Shown here: positions 1 through 8,711 of the stretch, in pieces
How positions within the stretch are numbered: the stretch's first letter is position 1
How the letters are laid out: every line of letters starts with the position of its first letter
Virus record (IMG/VR): IMGVR_UViG_3300046787_000804
Coordinates: 1-57,432 of that record
Length of the DNA stretch: 57,432 bases
Origin: a virus
Strand: one strand, 5' to 3'
Notes under the pieces: generated by a model
Seen by the model: the letters and a program-made list of their open reading frames with translations, nothing else
What the model was told of the DNA's origin: nothing
Database searches by the model: none
Translations under genes and position numbers: made by a program

Positions 1-101
1 AGGCCTGGGCGGAAGCCATGCCGTATTCGCGCAATGGACACAGCGGGTACCAGATTCTCTGGAATCCGACCGTTGCCCAAGAGATGCGGGAGGTGGCGTG
101 A
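1..101 (+). CDS. C-terminal end of a phage gene (partial)
   Basis: An open frame enters from the left edge (codons from base 3) and stops with TGA at 99-101. About 32 residues remain, ending in NPTVAQEMREVA. The stop overlaps the start of the next gene as TGATG, typical of a phage early operon. Too little is left to assign a family. Confidence 0.55.
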   Translation, partial: AWAEAMPYSRNGHSGYQILWNPTVAQEMREVA

Positions 102-919
102 TGGCACTTCCGATCATTACCGCTGATCAACGCATGCGCGAGAAAAAGGGCGTCAAGCTGGTTCTTCTTGGCAAGAGCGGCATTGGAAAAACCACGCAGC
201 TCAAAACCCTGCCAGAGGACAAGACGCTGTTCGTCGATCTTGAGGCTGGTGACCTGGCCGTCAAAGACTGGCGAGGGGACTGCGTTCGCCCAACCACCTG
301 GCCGGAGTTCCGTGACCTTGTCGTGTTCTTGGCAGGACCGAACCCTGCATTGCCTCCGGAAGCTCCCTACTCGCAGGCGCACTACGCGCATGTGTGTGAG
401 CAATACGGTGATCCGAGCCAGTTGACCAAGTACGACTGCTATTTCGTCGACAGCATCACTGTGCTGGCACGCCTGGCACTGATCTGGGCCAAGACTCAGC
501 CGCAGGCGATGTCTGATCGAACAGGCAAACCCGATACCCGTGGTGCCTATGGCCTTTTGGGTAGCGAGATGCTCGGTGCGCTGATGCATCTGCAACACGC
601 TCGCGGCAAGCATGTCGTGTTCGTGGCCATCCTGGACGAGCGCCTCGATGACTTCAACCGCAAGGTGTTCGTCCCGCAAATCGAAGGCTCAAAGACGGCT
701 GCCGAGTTGCCCGGCATCGTCGATGAAGTTGTGACGTTGGCCGAGATCAAGGCCGAAGACGGTGCGCCCTATCGCGCCTTCGTGACGCACACGCTTAACC
801 CCTATGGCTTTCCCGCCAAAGACCGTTCGGGCCAGCTCGAAATGCTCGAACCCCCAAACCTGCGCGCTCTCATCGAAAAGTGCGCAGCAGCAACCCAACC
901 TCAAAACAACAAGGAGTAA
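101..919 (+). CDS. Phage P-loop ATPase (AAA_24 / Sak4-like RecA-fold)
   Basis: A 272-aa nucleotide-binding protein with a clear Walker A, GKSGIGKT, at residues 24-31, and a Walker B-like hydrophobic strand ending in Asp (YFVDS) near residue 110. Size and fold fit the phage AAA_24 group, which includes Sak4 single-strand annealing recombinases; that activity is an inference. The next genes encode an ssDNA-binding-like protein and a Cas4-like nuclease, which suits a recombination/replication module. ATG at 101 is preferred to the in-frame GTG at 98 because it overlaps the upstream stop and lies about 7 nt after GGGAGG. Confidence 0.8.
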   Translation: MALPIITADQRMREKKGVKLVLLGKSGIGKTTQLKTLPEDKTLFVDLEAGDLAVKDWRGDCVRPTTWPEFRDLVVFLAGPNPALPPEAPYSQAHYAHVCEQYGDPSQLTKYDCYFVDSITVLARLALIWAKTQPQAMSDRTGKPDTRGAYGLLGSEMLGALMHLQHARGKHVVFVAILDERLDDFNRKVFVPQIEGSKTAAELPGIVDEVVTLAEIKAEDGAPYRAFVTHTLNPYGFPAKDRSGQLEMLEPPNLRALIEKCAAATQPQNNKE

Positions 920-922
920 ACC

Positions 923-1531
923 ATGTCCGCTTGGAACGATTTCAACGATGCCGAACAACAACAATCATTTGACCTGATCCCCAAGGGCACGGTGGCTCCG
1001 GTGCGAATGACGATCAAGCCGGGTGGCCATGACGATGCCAGTCAAGGCTGGACGGGTGGCTATGCAACCCAGAGCTTTGAGACGGGGAGCATCTTCCTTG
1101 CCTGCGAGTTCGTGATTCTGGACGGTGAATACGCTCGTCGCAAGATGTGGTCGAACGTCGGCTTGCACAGCTCTAAGGGACCTGCCTGGGGAAACATGGG
1201 GCGCACATTCATTCGTGCTGTCCTGAATTCTGCTCGCAATATCCAGCCGCAGGACAACTCTCCCCAAGCGTCAGCCGCACGTCGCATCCAAGGCTTCAAC
1301 GAGCTCGATGGCATTGAGTTCGTGGCTCGCATCGATGTTGAGAAAGACGGACGCGGTGAACTTCGCAATGTGGTGAAGATTGCCGTGGAGCCTGACCAGG
1401 CCGACTATCCGCGTGCGTCAGCGCCTGCCGCTCAACGTTCTGCTGCGACCTATCAAGCACCTCCTGCCAGCAGTGCTCCTGCACAGGCCGGGCGGGCACC
1501 TGTCTCGGGCAAACCGAGCTGGGCTCAGTAA
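923..1531 (+). CDS. Phage ssDNA-binding-like / DUF669-like protein
   Basis: A 202-aa soluble protein starting 3 nt after the ATPase stop with a good AAGGAG site. The first 150 residues look like a compact beta-rich domain. The last 45 residues are Pro/Ala/Ser/Gln-rich and end in a short tail (GKPSWAQ), a layout reminiscent of SSB-like proteins with a flexible tail. Phage ATPases of the Sak4 type are often paired with an SSB or DUF669 protein. The assignment rests on context and composition, not on a diagnostic motif. Confidence 0.55.
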   Translation: MSAWNDFNDAEQQQSFDLIPKGTVAPVRMTIKPGGHDDASQGWTGGYATQSFETGSIFLACEFVILDGEYARRKMWSNVGLHSSKGPAWGNMGRTFIRAVLNSARNIQPQDNSPQASAARRIQGFNELDGIEFVARIDVEKDGRGELRNVVKIAVEPDQADYPRASAPAAQRSAATYQAPPASSAPAQAGRAPVSGKPSWAQ

Positions 1532-1540
1532 GGAGGGTTA

Positions 1541-2026
1541 ATGAAATGCTGGGTCTGCAACAGACAGGCCCGGGGTTTCGGCCACACCGACAACCGTCAC
1601 GGTGTGGGCCATCCCCGGCGCTACCCAATCGACTGGGTTTTTTGCTCGAAAAAATGTCAGGACGTCTTCCATGCGATGTACGGGAACTGGCAGCGCGTGC
1701 TCGATGGGCGAGCCGATATGAAGGAGGTTCCCATGATTGATCCTTCTGATATCGAGCTGGCCTCCATGAAGAAGTGCCTTAAAGCATTCGGTGAGTCCGC
1801 AGGCGAAATTGGCTTTGACAAACCACTGGGGGAATATTCCGAAGAGCAAGCCCTGCGCGTCATCGATGCCATCGTGACATGCTGGACCGATGCCATGCTG
1901 GCACATCACGAACAGACGAAGTTTCCGCCAGTGCATGGGATGAAGGCAACGCCTGATCCTCTGGCACACCCATTCGCCGACATGGAGGATGAATTGCCTT
2001 GGGTGGTGGAAGGAGAGAAGAAATGA
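1541..2026 (+). CDS. Zinc-finger-like phage protein (DUF6511-like)
   Basis: A 161-aa protein with CWVC at residues 3-6 and CSKKC near residues 38-42, a probable four-Cys zinc knuckle at the N-terminus. The remainder is acidic and helical. The start follows a strong AAGGAGGG site. The stop overlaps the next start as ATGA. The arrangement resembles DUF6511 phage proteins of unknown function; a nucleic-acid-binding accessory role is an inference from the zinc knuckle and the replication-gene neighbours. Confidence 0.6.
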   Translation: MKCWVCNRQARGFGHTDNRHGVGHPRRYPIDWVFCSKKCQDVFHAMYGNWQRVLDGRADMKEVPMIDPSDIELASMKKCLKAFGESAGEIGFDKPLGEYSEEQALRVIDAIVTCWTDAMLAHHEQTKFPPVHGMKATPDPLAHPFADMEDELPWVVEGEKK

Positions 2027-2769
2027 TGGACTTCAATTCTTCTTCCAGCATCTCGGGTCAGGTCAGTGCGCTCATCGATGCCGGGCTGCAAAAGCGCCAG
2101 GCCGAACAACGTCCGAGAAGTTATCTCGGTGCATCGCGCTTAGGCGTCTCTTGCGAGCGAGCCTTGCAGTACGAGTTTGCGAAGGCTCCAGTAGATCCTG
2201 GTCGTGAGCATCCTGGTCGATTGCTTCGCATCTTTGAGCGTGGCCATCTCTCAGAGGAAAGCATGATCCAGTGGATGCGGCAAGCAGGCTTTGATCTGCG
2301 CACGACCAAACCCAATGGTGAGCAATTCGGATTTGCGGCACTCGATGGCCGCCTGGCTGGCCACATTGACGGTGTGATCGTTGATGGTCCTGATGGCTTT
2401 AAGTATCCCGCCTTGTGGGAGAACAAATGTCTTGGCTCCAAGTCCTGGCGTGACCTCGAGAAAAACAAGCTGGCGATCTCAAAGCCGATCTATCACGCAC
2501 AGGTGGTGCTGTACCAGGCCTATCTGGAGCTGCATGAAAACCCTGCGGTTTTCACGGCAGTCAATGCCGACAGCATGGAGATCTATACCGAGTTGGTGCC
2601 CTTTGATGCGGCATTGGCGCAGCGCATGTCTGACCGTGCGCTCAAGGTGATCTCTGCGACCGACGCGGGCGAATTGCTCGCTCGCGCTTACCAAGACCCC
2701 ACTCATTTTGAATGCCGGATGTGCGCATGGCAGGACCGGTGCTGGAGACAAATCAATGACGGACGTTAA
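2023..2769 (+). CDS. Cas4/RecB-like PD-(D/E)XK nuclease
   Basis: A 248-aa nuclease of the Cas4/RecB superfamily. Visible motifs are GHIDG with Asp116, E-x-K at Glu133-Lys135, and Q160-x3-Y164, the QxxxY motif. Four cysteines (C44, C231, C234, C240) match the iron-sulfur cluster spacing of Cas4-type nucleases. It probably acts as a DNA exonuclease in phage recombination or replication, together with the upstream ATPase. ATG 2023 is chosen over an upstream TTG (1999): it overlaps the previous stop as ATGA and follows GGAGAGAAG. Confidence 0.85.
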   Translation: MMDFNSSSSISGQVSALIDAGLQKRQAEQRPRSYLGASRLGVSCERALQYEFAKAPVDPGREHPGRLLRIFERGHLSEESMIQWMRQAGFDLRTTKPNGEQFGFAALDGRLAGHIDGVIVDGPDGFKYPALWENKCLGSKSWRDLEKNKLAISKPIYHAQVVLYQAYLELHENPAVFTAVNADSMEIYTELVPFDAALAQRMSDRALKVISATDAGELLARAYQDPTHFECRMCAWQDRCWRQINDGR

Positions 2770-2965
2770 TCAAATTCTCAGCGAAAGGCTGGTCGATGCA
2801 CATGAGGCGGCCTACTGCTTGAAGATGCCTTTGTACCTTTTCACACACCCCAAAGAACGTGAACGTCTTGGGTTGCCGCATTACCGCGTCGGGAAGATGG
2901 TTCGCTTCAAGGTGAGTGAACTGATGGAGTGGATGCAGGTGGGGGGAGAAAAGTCGGATGCTTGA
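2756..2965 (+). CDS. Small HTH (MerR/excisionase-like) protein
   Basis: A 69-aa protein. The pattern of a helix (VDAHEAAYCLKMP), a turn and a basic wing (HYRVGKMVRFKVSELMEWM) is the winged HTH_17/AlpA-excisionase arrangement. It overlaps the nuclease gene by 14 nt and the primase gene by 8 nt, so it is translationally coupled within the replication operon. A DNA-binding role, such as replication initiation or regulation, is likely; the site it binds is unknown. Confidence 0.65.
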   Translation: MTDVNQILSERLVDAHEAAYCLKMPLYLFTHPKERERLGLPHYRVGKMVRFKVSELMEWMQVGGEKSDA

Positions 2966-5228
2966 TTTCAATGACAACGACTCGCCTGCGCACAAAGACA
3001 CGGATGCCACCAGAGAGCAGTTGCGTGCATCGCTGATTGATCGACTCGAATCGGTTCTGACGGGATTGTTCCCTGCTGGCAAGAAGCGACGCGGCAAGTT
3101 CCTGATCGGGGACGTCTTGGGCAGTCCTGGTGACAGCCTCGAGGTTGTCCTTGACGGGGAGAAGGCGGGGCTCTGGACAGATCGAGCCACTGGTGACGGC
3201 GGCGACATCTTTGATCTGATCGCTGCCTACCTTGGCGCTGACGCTCAGGCTGACTTTCCTCGGGTGCTTGACTATGCCGCTGAACTGGTTGGACAGGCTG
3301 CGCCCACCCAAACCCGCAAGGCCAAGAAGGAAGCTCCGGTCGATGAGTTGGGACCAGCTACGGCCAAGTGGGACTACTTTGATCCCACCGGCCACCTGAT
3401 CGCCGTCGTCTACCGCTATGACCCACCCGGAGGCAAGAAGGAGTTCCGTCCCTGGGATGCCAAGCGGCGCAAGATGGCTCCGCCTGATCCTCGTCCGCTT
3501 TACAACCAGCCGGGGATGATTGCTGCCGAACGGGTGATCTTGGTTGAAGGCGAAAAGTGTGCGCAGGCATTGATTGCCGCAGGCATCACGGCCACGACGG
3601 CGATGCACGGAGCCAACGCACCGGTGGACAAGACTGACTGGTCACTTCTGGCGGGCAAGGTCGTCCTGGTCTGGCCTGATCGGGATAAGCCGGGCTGGGA
3701 GTACGCGATGGCAGCGGCGCAGGCGGTATTGGACGCTGGCGCTCTCTCGTGCGATGTGCTCTTGCCGCCGGATGACAAGGCTGATGGATGGGATGCAGCC
3801 GATGCGTTGACCGAGAGCTTTGACGTTGACACGTTCATTGCGTCTGGCCCGCGCATGTGTGTGAAGTCCACCAAGGCCATGACAACGCAGGATGCCACGG
3901 TGTGGGCGACCGACGATGCGCTGACGCTGGCGTTCACCTCCCGATACGCGGATGAGTGGCGATATTGCGCAGCCTGGGGCAAATGGCTGGTATGGACTGG
4001 TTGCCGTTGGCAGCCCGATGAGACATTGATGTCGCATCACCTCATTCGTGCCATCTGTCGTGAGGCTGCGCTCAAGGTGGACTCGCATCGCCTGGCCGCC
4101 AAGTTGCTGGCCAGCAGCACCGTGGGCGGTGTCGATCGCATGGCCAGGTCAGATCGCCGCCATGCCTCTACCACCGAGGAATGGGACGCGGACCTGTTCT
4201 TGCTCAACACCCCTGGCGGTGTGGTCAATCTCAAGGTGGGCGTGACGCGTCCTCACGACCGAGCTGACCGCATGACCAAGATTGCCACGGCCACTCCAAG
4301 GGGTGACTGCCCGCAGTGGAAGGCATTCTTGAACGATGTGACCGGCGGCGACCTTCTCTTGCAGGAGTACTTGCAGCGCATGGCGGGTTACTGCCTGACC
4401 GGGGCAACCAGCGCCCACGCATTGTTCTTCTTGTACGGAACCGGTGCGAACGGCAAGTCGGTGTTCGTGAACACCTTGGCCAGCATCTTGGGCGACTACG
4501 CCACGAGCGCACCCATGGACACGTTCATGGATGCACGGGGAGACCGTCACCCAACCGACCTGGCCGGTCTGCGTGGCGCACGCTTTGTCGCGTCAGTGGA
4601 AACCGAGCAAGGCAGGCGCTGGAACGAATCGAAGGTCAAGGCCATCACTGGTGGCGACAAGGTGTCGGCGCGCTTCATGCGTCAAGACTTCTTTGAGTAC
4701 ATCCCGCAGTTCAAGCTGCTCATTGCGGGCAACCACAAGCCCTCAATCCGAAACGTGGACGAGGCCATGAAGCGGCGTCTGCACTTGATCCCGTTCACGG
4801 TGACGATTCCTCCCGAGAGGCGAGACGGCAAGCTGACCGAGAAACTGTACGCGGAGCGTGACGGTATTTTGGCCTGGGCGGTCGAAGGATGCCTGGCCTG
4901 GCAACGCGATGGCCTGCGTCCACCCGAGTGCGTGGTCTCTGCAACCGAAGAGTATTTCGAAGCGGAAGACGCTTTGGGTCAATGGATTGAAGAGCGCTGC
5001 ATCTTGAGCAAGACCCATCGCGAAGGCGTCTCAGATCTGTTTACCGATTGGCGTGAATGGGCTGAGCGTGCTGGCGAGTACGTGGGCTCGATCAAACGGT
5101 TCTCCGAGTTGATGTCGACCCGCAAGTTCGAGAAGTGCCGACTGCATGGCGGTGCGCGCGCAATCGCGGGCATCAGTCTACGACCTAAGCCTCATATCGG
5201 TGGCGGCTACCCGTACCGAGACGATTGA
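2958..5228 (+). CDS. Phage/plasmid primase-helicase, D5/P4 type
   Basis: A 756-aa replication protein. The N-terminal third carries a primase/TOPRIM-like region: VILVEGEKCAQAL near residue 195, then WPDRDKPG, the acidic TOPRIM signatures. The C-terminal half is a superfamily 3 helicase with Walker A GTGANGKS at residues 494-501, preceded by the D5_N region and followed by a typical P4-type C-terminus (MKRRLHLIPF). It should prime and unwind DNA at the phage origin. The fused layout and length match D5-family primase-helicases. It is followed by a 126-bp gap holding a long inverted repeat, a possible origin or control region. Confidence 0.92.
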   Translation: MLDFNDNDSPAHKDTDATREQLRASLIDRLESVLTGLFPAGKKRRGKFLIGDVLGSPGDSLEVVLDGEKAGLWTDRATGDGGDIFDLIAAYLGADAQADFPRVLDYAAELVGQAAPTQTRKAKKEAPVDELGPATAKWDYFDPTGHLIAVVYRYDPPGGKKEFRPWDAKRRKMAPPDPRPLYNQPGMIAAERVILVEGEKCAQALIAAGITATTAMHGANAPVDKTDWSLLAGKVVLVWPDRDKPGWEYAMAAAQAVLDAGALSCDVLLPPDDKADGWDAADALTESFDVDTFIASGPRMCVKSTKAMTTQDATVWATDDALTLAFTSRYADEWRYCAAWGKWLVWTGCRWQPDETLMSHHLIRAICREAALKVDSHRLAAKLLASSTVGGVDRMARSDRRHASTTEEWDADLFLLNTPGGVVNLKVGVTRPHDRADRMTKIATATPRGDCPQWKAFLNDVTGGDLLLQEYLQRMAGYCLTGATSAHALFFLYGTGANGKSVFVNTLASILGDYATSAPMDTFMDARGDRHPTDLAGLRGARFVASVETEQGRRWNESKVKAITGGDKVSARFMRQDFFEYIPQFKLLIAGNHKPSIRNVDEAMKRRLHLIPFTVTIPPERRDGKLTEKLYAERDGILAWAVEGCLAWQRDGLRPPECVVSATEEYFEAEDALGQWIEERCILSKTHREGVSDLFTDWREWAERAGEYVGSIKRFSELMSTRKFEKCRLHGGARAIAGISLRPKPHIGGGYPYRDD

Positions 5229-5238
5229 ACAAACCCAT

Positions 5239-5333
5239 GGTGACGGATTTGACAGTCTTACTGATTAACCCCTCACGCGTGCGCGTACACACACGATAGA
5301 GAGTTAACCGTGAAACGTGTCAAACCCGTCACC
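5239..5333. repeat. 16-bp inverted repeat between primase and resolvase genes
   Basis: GGTGACGGATTTGACA at 5239-5254 recurs inverted at 5318-5333, where the reverse strand reads GGTGACGGGTTTGACA: 15 of 16 positions match. The 63-bp spacer contains the palindrome CACGCGTG and an alternating purine/pyrimidine stretch. Both arms carry TTGACA, so divergent promoters, a protein-binding pair or an origin element are possible. Confidence 0.6.
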
Positions 5334-5354
5334 CAGCAAAAAACTGGAGACGAA

Positions 5355-5828
5355 ATGAACATGACGATTCTTGCCCTGGACCTGGGCACAACGACTGGCT
5401 GGGCATTGATGCATGCAGACGGTCAGATCACAAGCGGCAGCCAATCCTTCAAGCCTCAACGCTTTGAGGGAGGCGGTATGCGGTTCCTGAAATTCAAACG
5501 CTGGCTCACAGACGTCAAGCAATGCACCTCAGGCATTGACCTGGTTGTGTTTGAGGAAGTGCGTAGACATGCGGGGGTAGATGCCGCACATGCCTACGGT
5601 GGCTTTATGGGTCAACTGACTGCCTGGTGTGAGCATCATCAAATTCCCTACGAAGGCGTGCCAGTCGGAACGATCAAGAAGCACGCAACCGGCAAGGGAA
5701 ACGCTGGCAAGGAGGACATGATCGCGAGCGCACAAGCACGTGGCCACAATCCTGCAGACGACAACGAAGCGGATGCGATTGCACTGGTCTACCTGACCCA
5801 CGATCGCCAGATGCCACAGGAGGTTTGA
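5355..5828 (+). CDS. RuvC-like Holliday junction resolvase
   Basis: A 157-aa RNase H-fold endonuclease. The acidic catalytic positions are visible: Asp9 in LALDLGTTTG, Glu67/68 in VVFEEVRRH, and Asp136/Asp140 in DDNEADAIAL. The order beta1-Asp, Glu, then C-terminal Asp pair is that of RuvC-like phage resolvases. It probably resolves branched DNA before packaging. The chosen ATG follows GGAGACGAA; an in-frame ATG 45 nt upstream lies inside the inverted repeat and is less likely. Confidence 0.8.
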   Translation: MNMTILALDLGTTTGWALMHADGQITSGSQSFKPQRFEGGGMRFLKFKRWLTDVKQCTSGIDLVVFEEVRRHAGVDAAHAYGGFMGQLTAWCEHHQIPYEGVPVGTIKKHATGKGNAGKEDMIASAQARGHNPADDNEADAIALVYLTHDRQMPQEV

Positions 5829-5829
5829 G

Positions 5830-6036
5830 ATGAAAGTCCCAGCACAACCCTATCGCTGCGCTCTTGGAAAGGTGCAGCCTGTCGTGACTGACCTGGATGC
5901 CGTCAAGCGTTCAGGCTGGCGTGAGCAACACATCCTGGTCATCTCCGATCAAGACGAGCGACTTGACTTCCTCGAGCGTGAGTTCATCAAGCGCATTGGC
6001 GAGCGTCTCTATGGAGCAGGAGGCAAGCATGACTAA
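5830..6036 (+). CDS. Small phage protein of unknown function
   Basis: A 68-aa protein starting 1 nt after the resolvase stop with an AGGAGG site, and overlapping the next gene by 8 nt. It is charged, with a probable C-terminal helix (DERLDFLEREFIKRIGERL). I do not recognise a family. Tight coupling and good ribosome binding support it as real. Confidence 0.6.
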   Translation: MKVPAQPYRCALGKVQPVVTDLDAVKRSGWREQHILVISDQDERLDFLEREFIKRIGERLYGAGGKHD

Positions 6037-6433
6037 GACGATCACCATCTGGACTGTTGATGATGTGGCAGCACGTTTTAGTGATGCCGCTTACACGTCC
6101 TGCCGACTTCCTCCCGTGCGTGTCCAGGGATATGTAAGCCCTTGGATGAGCCTTGCCATGCAAGTGCCCAATCGCTACCCAGACCCTGAGCGTGTCTATC
6201 GCCCCATGCCACCCGGTCCTGAGGCGGTCGAACGCATGCTCGAGACGATGCGTTGGGTTCAGTGGCTGGAGGAAGAGCAACGACACCTGGTCTGGATGCG
6301 GGCCAAGCGATACGAGTGGCATCAGATCGGTCGTCGCTTTGCCTGCGATCGAAACACCGCAGCCAGGCGTTGGAAGAAGGCCATTCAACTGGTCACCGAC
6401 AAGCTCAACGATGCAATCAACTCATGCGCGTAA
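6029..6433 (+). CDS. DUF6362-like phage protein with HTH
   Basis: A 134-aa protein. The C-terminal half contains a helix-turn-helix-like stretch (HQIGRRFACDRNTAARRWKKAIQLV), and the N-terminal part is rich in Pro and Tyr (PNRYPDPERVYRPMPPGPEA). This matches the general form of DUF6362 phage proteins. It closes the early operon; 280 bp without a gene follow. A regulatory role is an inference from the HTH. Confidence 0.6.
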   Translation: MTKTITIWTVDDVAARFSDAAYTSCRLPPVRVQGYVSPWMSLAMQVPNRYPDPERVYRPMPPGPEAVERMLETMRWVQWLEEEQRHLVWMRAKRYEWHQIGRRFACDRNTAARRWKKAIQLVTDKLNDAINSCA

Positions 6434-6542
6434 ATTGGCGTGATTTGAACAAGTTGGTGGGCAATGTGGGTGCACGTGAGGCAATGAGCGAATTTACCCA
6501 GTGCAGCATTTCAGTCCAATTGAGCGTACATTTTCAGCTATG

Positions 6543-6576
6543 GTGTGGAAAGGAGTGCAGGCCACTCCCTCCACAC
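6543..6576 (+). repeat. Hairpin-forming inverted repeat upstream of the methyltransferase
   Basis: Within the 280-bp gap 6434-6713, GTGTGGA (6543-6549) pairs with TCCACAC (6570-6576), and GGAGTG (6552-6557) with CACTCC (6563-6568), giving a 13-bp two-part stem with a 5-nt loop. There is no T-run after it, so it is not a classic terminator. It may be an operator or an RNA structure. Nothing else is recognised in this gap except a C-rich stretch just before the next gene. Confidence 0.5.
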
Positions 6577-6713
6577 AAATTTCTGGGTCCTTCCTCGCCA
6601 AATCCCTATGCGGGGGGCAAAGGCCCGAGATTTCGATAGCGACAGATTGGAAAACCGGGTTTGCAGTTCGCACCGGGTTTGCACCTCCCCCTCACCCCCC
6701 CCCCAAGGACTTT

Positions 6714-7979
6714 ATGACTCCCGAGATCAGAATGATCGCGGTGGATTCGCTCATCCCTTATGCGCGAAACGCCCGCACACACAGCGACGGCCAAGTGGCT
6801 CAGATTGCAGCATCCATTGCCGAGTTTGGGTTCACCAACCCGATCCTGTCGGATGGCGAGCGCGGAGTGATTGCTGGGCATGGTCGTTTGATGGCTGCCC
6901 GAAAGTTGGGGCTCACAGAAGTGCCTGTGATCGAGTTGGCGCACCTGACGCCAACCCAGAAAAAGGCCTACATCCTGGCCGACAACCGGATTGCCGAAAA
7001 CGCAGGCTGGGATGAGGAGCTTCTGAAACTGGAGCTGGCTGAGCTGCAGGCTGCTGAGTACGACTTGGACCTGATGGGCTTCAGCGATGAGGAAATCGAC
7101 AAGCTGCTCAATGGCGATGAACAAAGCGATGGTCTGACCGACGAAGATGCAGTACCGGAAACCCCAGTAGAACCGACATCAAAGCCGGGCGACCTGTGGA
7201 TCCTCGGCAACCATCGCTTGCTTTGCGGAGACTCCACGGTCCTGACGGACGTGGAGCGCCTGATGGATGGCCAACTAGCTGACATGGCGTTCACCGATCC
7301 ACCCTACAACGTGGACTATGGCAACAGCGCCAAGGACAAGATGCGAGGCAAAGACCGACGCATCCTTAACGATGCCTTGGGTGACGGCTTCTACCAATTT
7401 CTCTATGACGCTTGCGTCAACCTGCTGGTGGTCACCAAGGGCGCTTGCTACGTGTGCATGAGTTCATCGGAGCTGCACACCTTGCAAAAAGCCTGGCTGG
7501 ATGCGGGCGGCAAGTGGTCGACTTTCGTGATTTGGGCCAAGAACACCTTCACGCTGGGTCGAGCGGATTACCAGCGTCAGTACGAACCGATCTTGTACGG
7601 CTGGAAGCAGGGAACCGATCACTTCTGGTGCGGCGACCGAGACCAGGCAGATGTCTGGTTCTATAACAAGCCGCGTGTCAACGATCTGCATCCGACCATG
7701 AAACCGGTCGAGCTGGTTGAGCGAGCCATTCGCAATTCGTCCAAGAGCCGCGATGTCGTTCTGGATCTATTTGGTGGCTCCGGAACCACCTTGATTGCGT
7801 GTGAGAAGACGGGGCGTCAAGCTCGCTTGATTGAACTGGATCCGAAATTTGTGGACGTGATCGTCAAACGCTGGGAAGACTACACCGGCAAGAAAGCCGT
7901 TCGAGAAAACGGTGGCTCAGAACTGGAGCAGACATTGCAGGCCAATGAGCAAGAGGCGGCGGATCAGCTGCAGTCTTGA
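6714..7979 (+). CDS. ParB-domain DNA methyltransferase (beta class)
   Basis: A 421-aa two-domain protein. Residues 1-100 are a ParB/sulfiredoxin-like domain (LIPYARNARTHSDGQVAQIA, then GVIAGHGRLMAARKLG). Residues 158-400 are an adenine-N6/cytosine-N4 methyltransferase with DPPY at 195-198 before the SAM-binding FGGSGTT motif near 345, the beta-class order. Such fusions occur in many phages and probably protect phage DNA from host restriction. The start follows AAGGAC; the open frame extends upstream but that part is compositionally unlike coding sequence. The target sequence cannot be predicted. Confidence 0.9.
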   Translation: MTPEIRMIAVDSLIPYARNARTHSDGQVAQIAASIAEFGFTNPILSDGERGVIAGHGRLMAARKLGLTEVPVIELAHLTPTQKKAYILADNRIAENAGWDEELLKLELAELQAAEYDLDLMGFSDEEIDKLLNGDEQSDGLTDEDAVPETPVEPTSKPGDLWILGNHRLLCGDSTVLTDVERLMDGQLADMAFTDPPYNVDYGNSAKDKMRGKDRRILNDALGDGFYQFLYDACVNLLVVTKGACYVCMSSSELHTLQKAWLDAGGKWSTFVIWAKNTFTLGRADYQRQYEPILYGWKQGTDHFWCGDRDQADVWFYNKPRVNDLHPTMKPVELVERAIRNSSKSRDVVLDLFGGSGTTLIACEKTGRQARLIELDPKFVDVIVKRWEDYTGKKAVRENGGSELEQTLQANEQEAADQLQS

Positions 7980-8341
7980 GCAATTCCGCTTTGGATCACA
8001 AGCCCAGTGAGATATGGCAGCCCCTTGGGGATTCCGTGGGTTCGCTGGGTCGTGCGTCCAATTTTCCAGCTCATCCATTTCTCGATAGCAAGAGTCACTG
8101 CCTGGTGCATGTCTGGGTGAACCAACAGAGTGTCTTGAACCGCATCAGCAAAGTGACGACCATGGCGGCTATCCAAGAAAATACGGACGGATTCAAGCGG
8201 CTCGCCGGTGGCTTTGAAGATTTCCGTCATGGCCATTGGCCAAGCGACGCTCGCGTAGCCACCCATCGTTCCCCAAAATCCCCAGGACTCGTTTTCGGAG
8301 GCGGGAATTTTGAGCGGGTCTTGTCCTGGTGATGTTTGCAT
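7964..8341 (-). CDS. Conserved phage protein of unknown function
   Basis: A 125-aa protein on the minus strand, last of a four-gene minus-strand group. Its 3' end overlaps the methyltransferase 3' end by 16 bp. The sequence has a coherent helical pattern (ESVRIFLDSRHGRHFADAVQDTLL), consistent with a real gene. No family recognised. It starts 3 nt after the upstream gene stops. Confidence 0.6.
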   Translation of the reverse strand: MQTSPGQDPLKIPASENESWGFWGTMGGYASVAWPMAMTEIFKATGEPLESVRIFLDSRHGRHFADAVQDTLLVHPDMHQAVTLAIEKWMSWKIGRTTQRTHGIPKGLPYLTGLVIQSGIAQDCS

Positions 8342-8344
8342 GGC

Positions 8345-8704
8345 TCACCCCAATCGGGCAACGTAGCGTGGGTAATCCCCGCCAGATGGATCGATGAACA
8401 GATAGGGGCGACCGGGTGCGTGAACTTGGACGCAAAGGCGTCCTTGTCCCAAGTAGCCGCCCTTGCCCTTGAGCCAGTCGCGCGACTTGAAGAGATTCAT
8501 CGCGAATCCGTCGAACTCTTCGGGCTCCATCTCACGGACCTCGGTGACGTAGACGATGTAATCGCCGCTGCCTGCGATGTCGTTGATGTCGCTGGGTTTA
8601 CGTCCGAAAGGCAAGCGGATGCTCAGCTCTTGAACCTCAATCTCCTGGCCGTCGAAATTCACGGTCAAGGGTTTGCATTCGATGTTGAGGATGATGTTTT
8701 TCAT
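8345..8704 (-). CDS. Conserved phage protein of unknown function
   Basis: A 119-aa acidic protein starting MKNIILNIECKPLTVNFDGQ. It is beta-rich at the N-terminus, with a central DYIVYVTEVREMEPEEFDGF stretch. It lies between the DUF3489-like gene and the 125-aa gene, all in one direction with gaps of 3-7 nt. No family recognised. ATG 8704 is preferred because a longer form would overlap the upstream gene and starts with low-complexity residues. Confidence 0.6.
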   Translation of the reverse strand: MKNIILNIECKPLTVNFDGQEIEVQELSIRLPFGRKPSDINDIAGSGDYIVYVTEVREMEPEEFDGFAMNLFKSRDWLKGKGGYLGQGRLCVQVHAPGRPYLFIDPSGGDYPRYVARLG

Positions 8705-8711
8705 GTGAACC

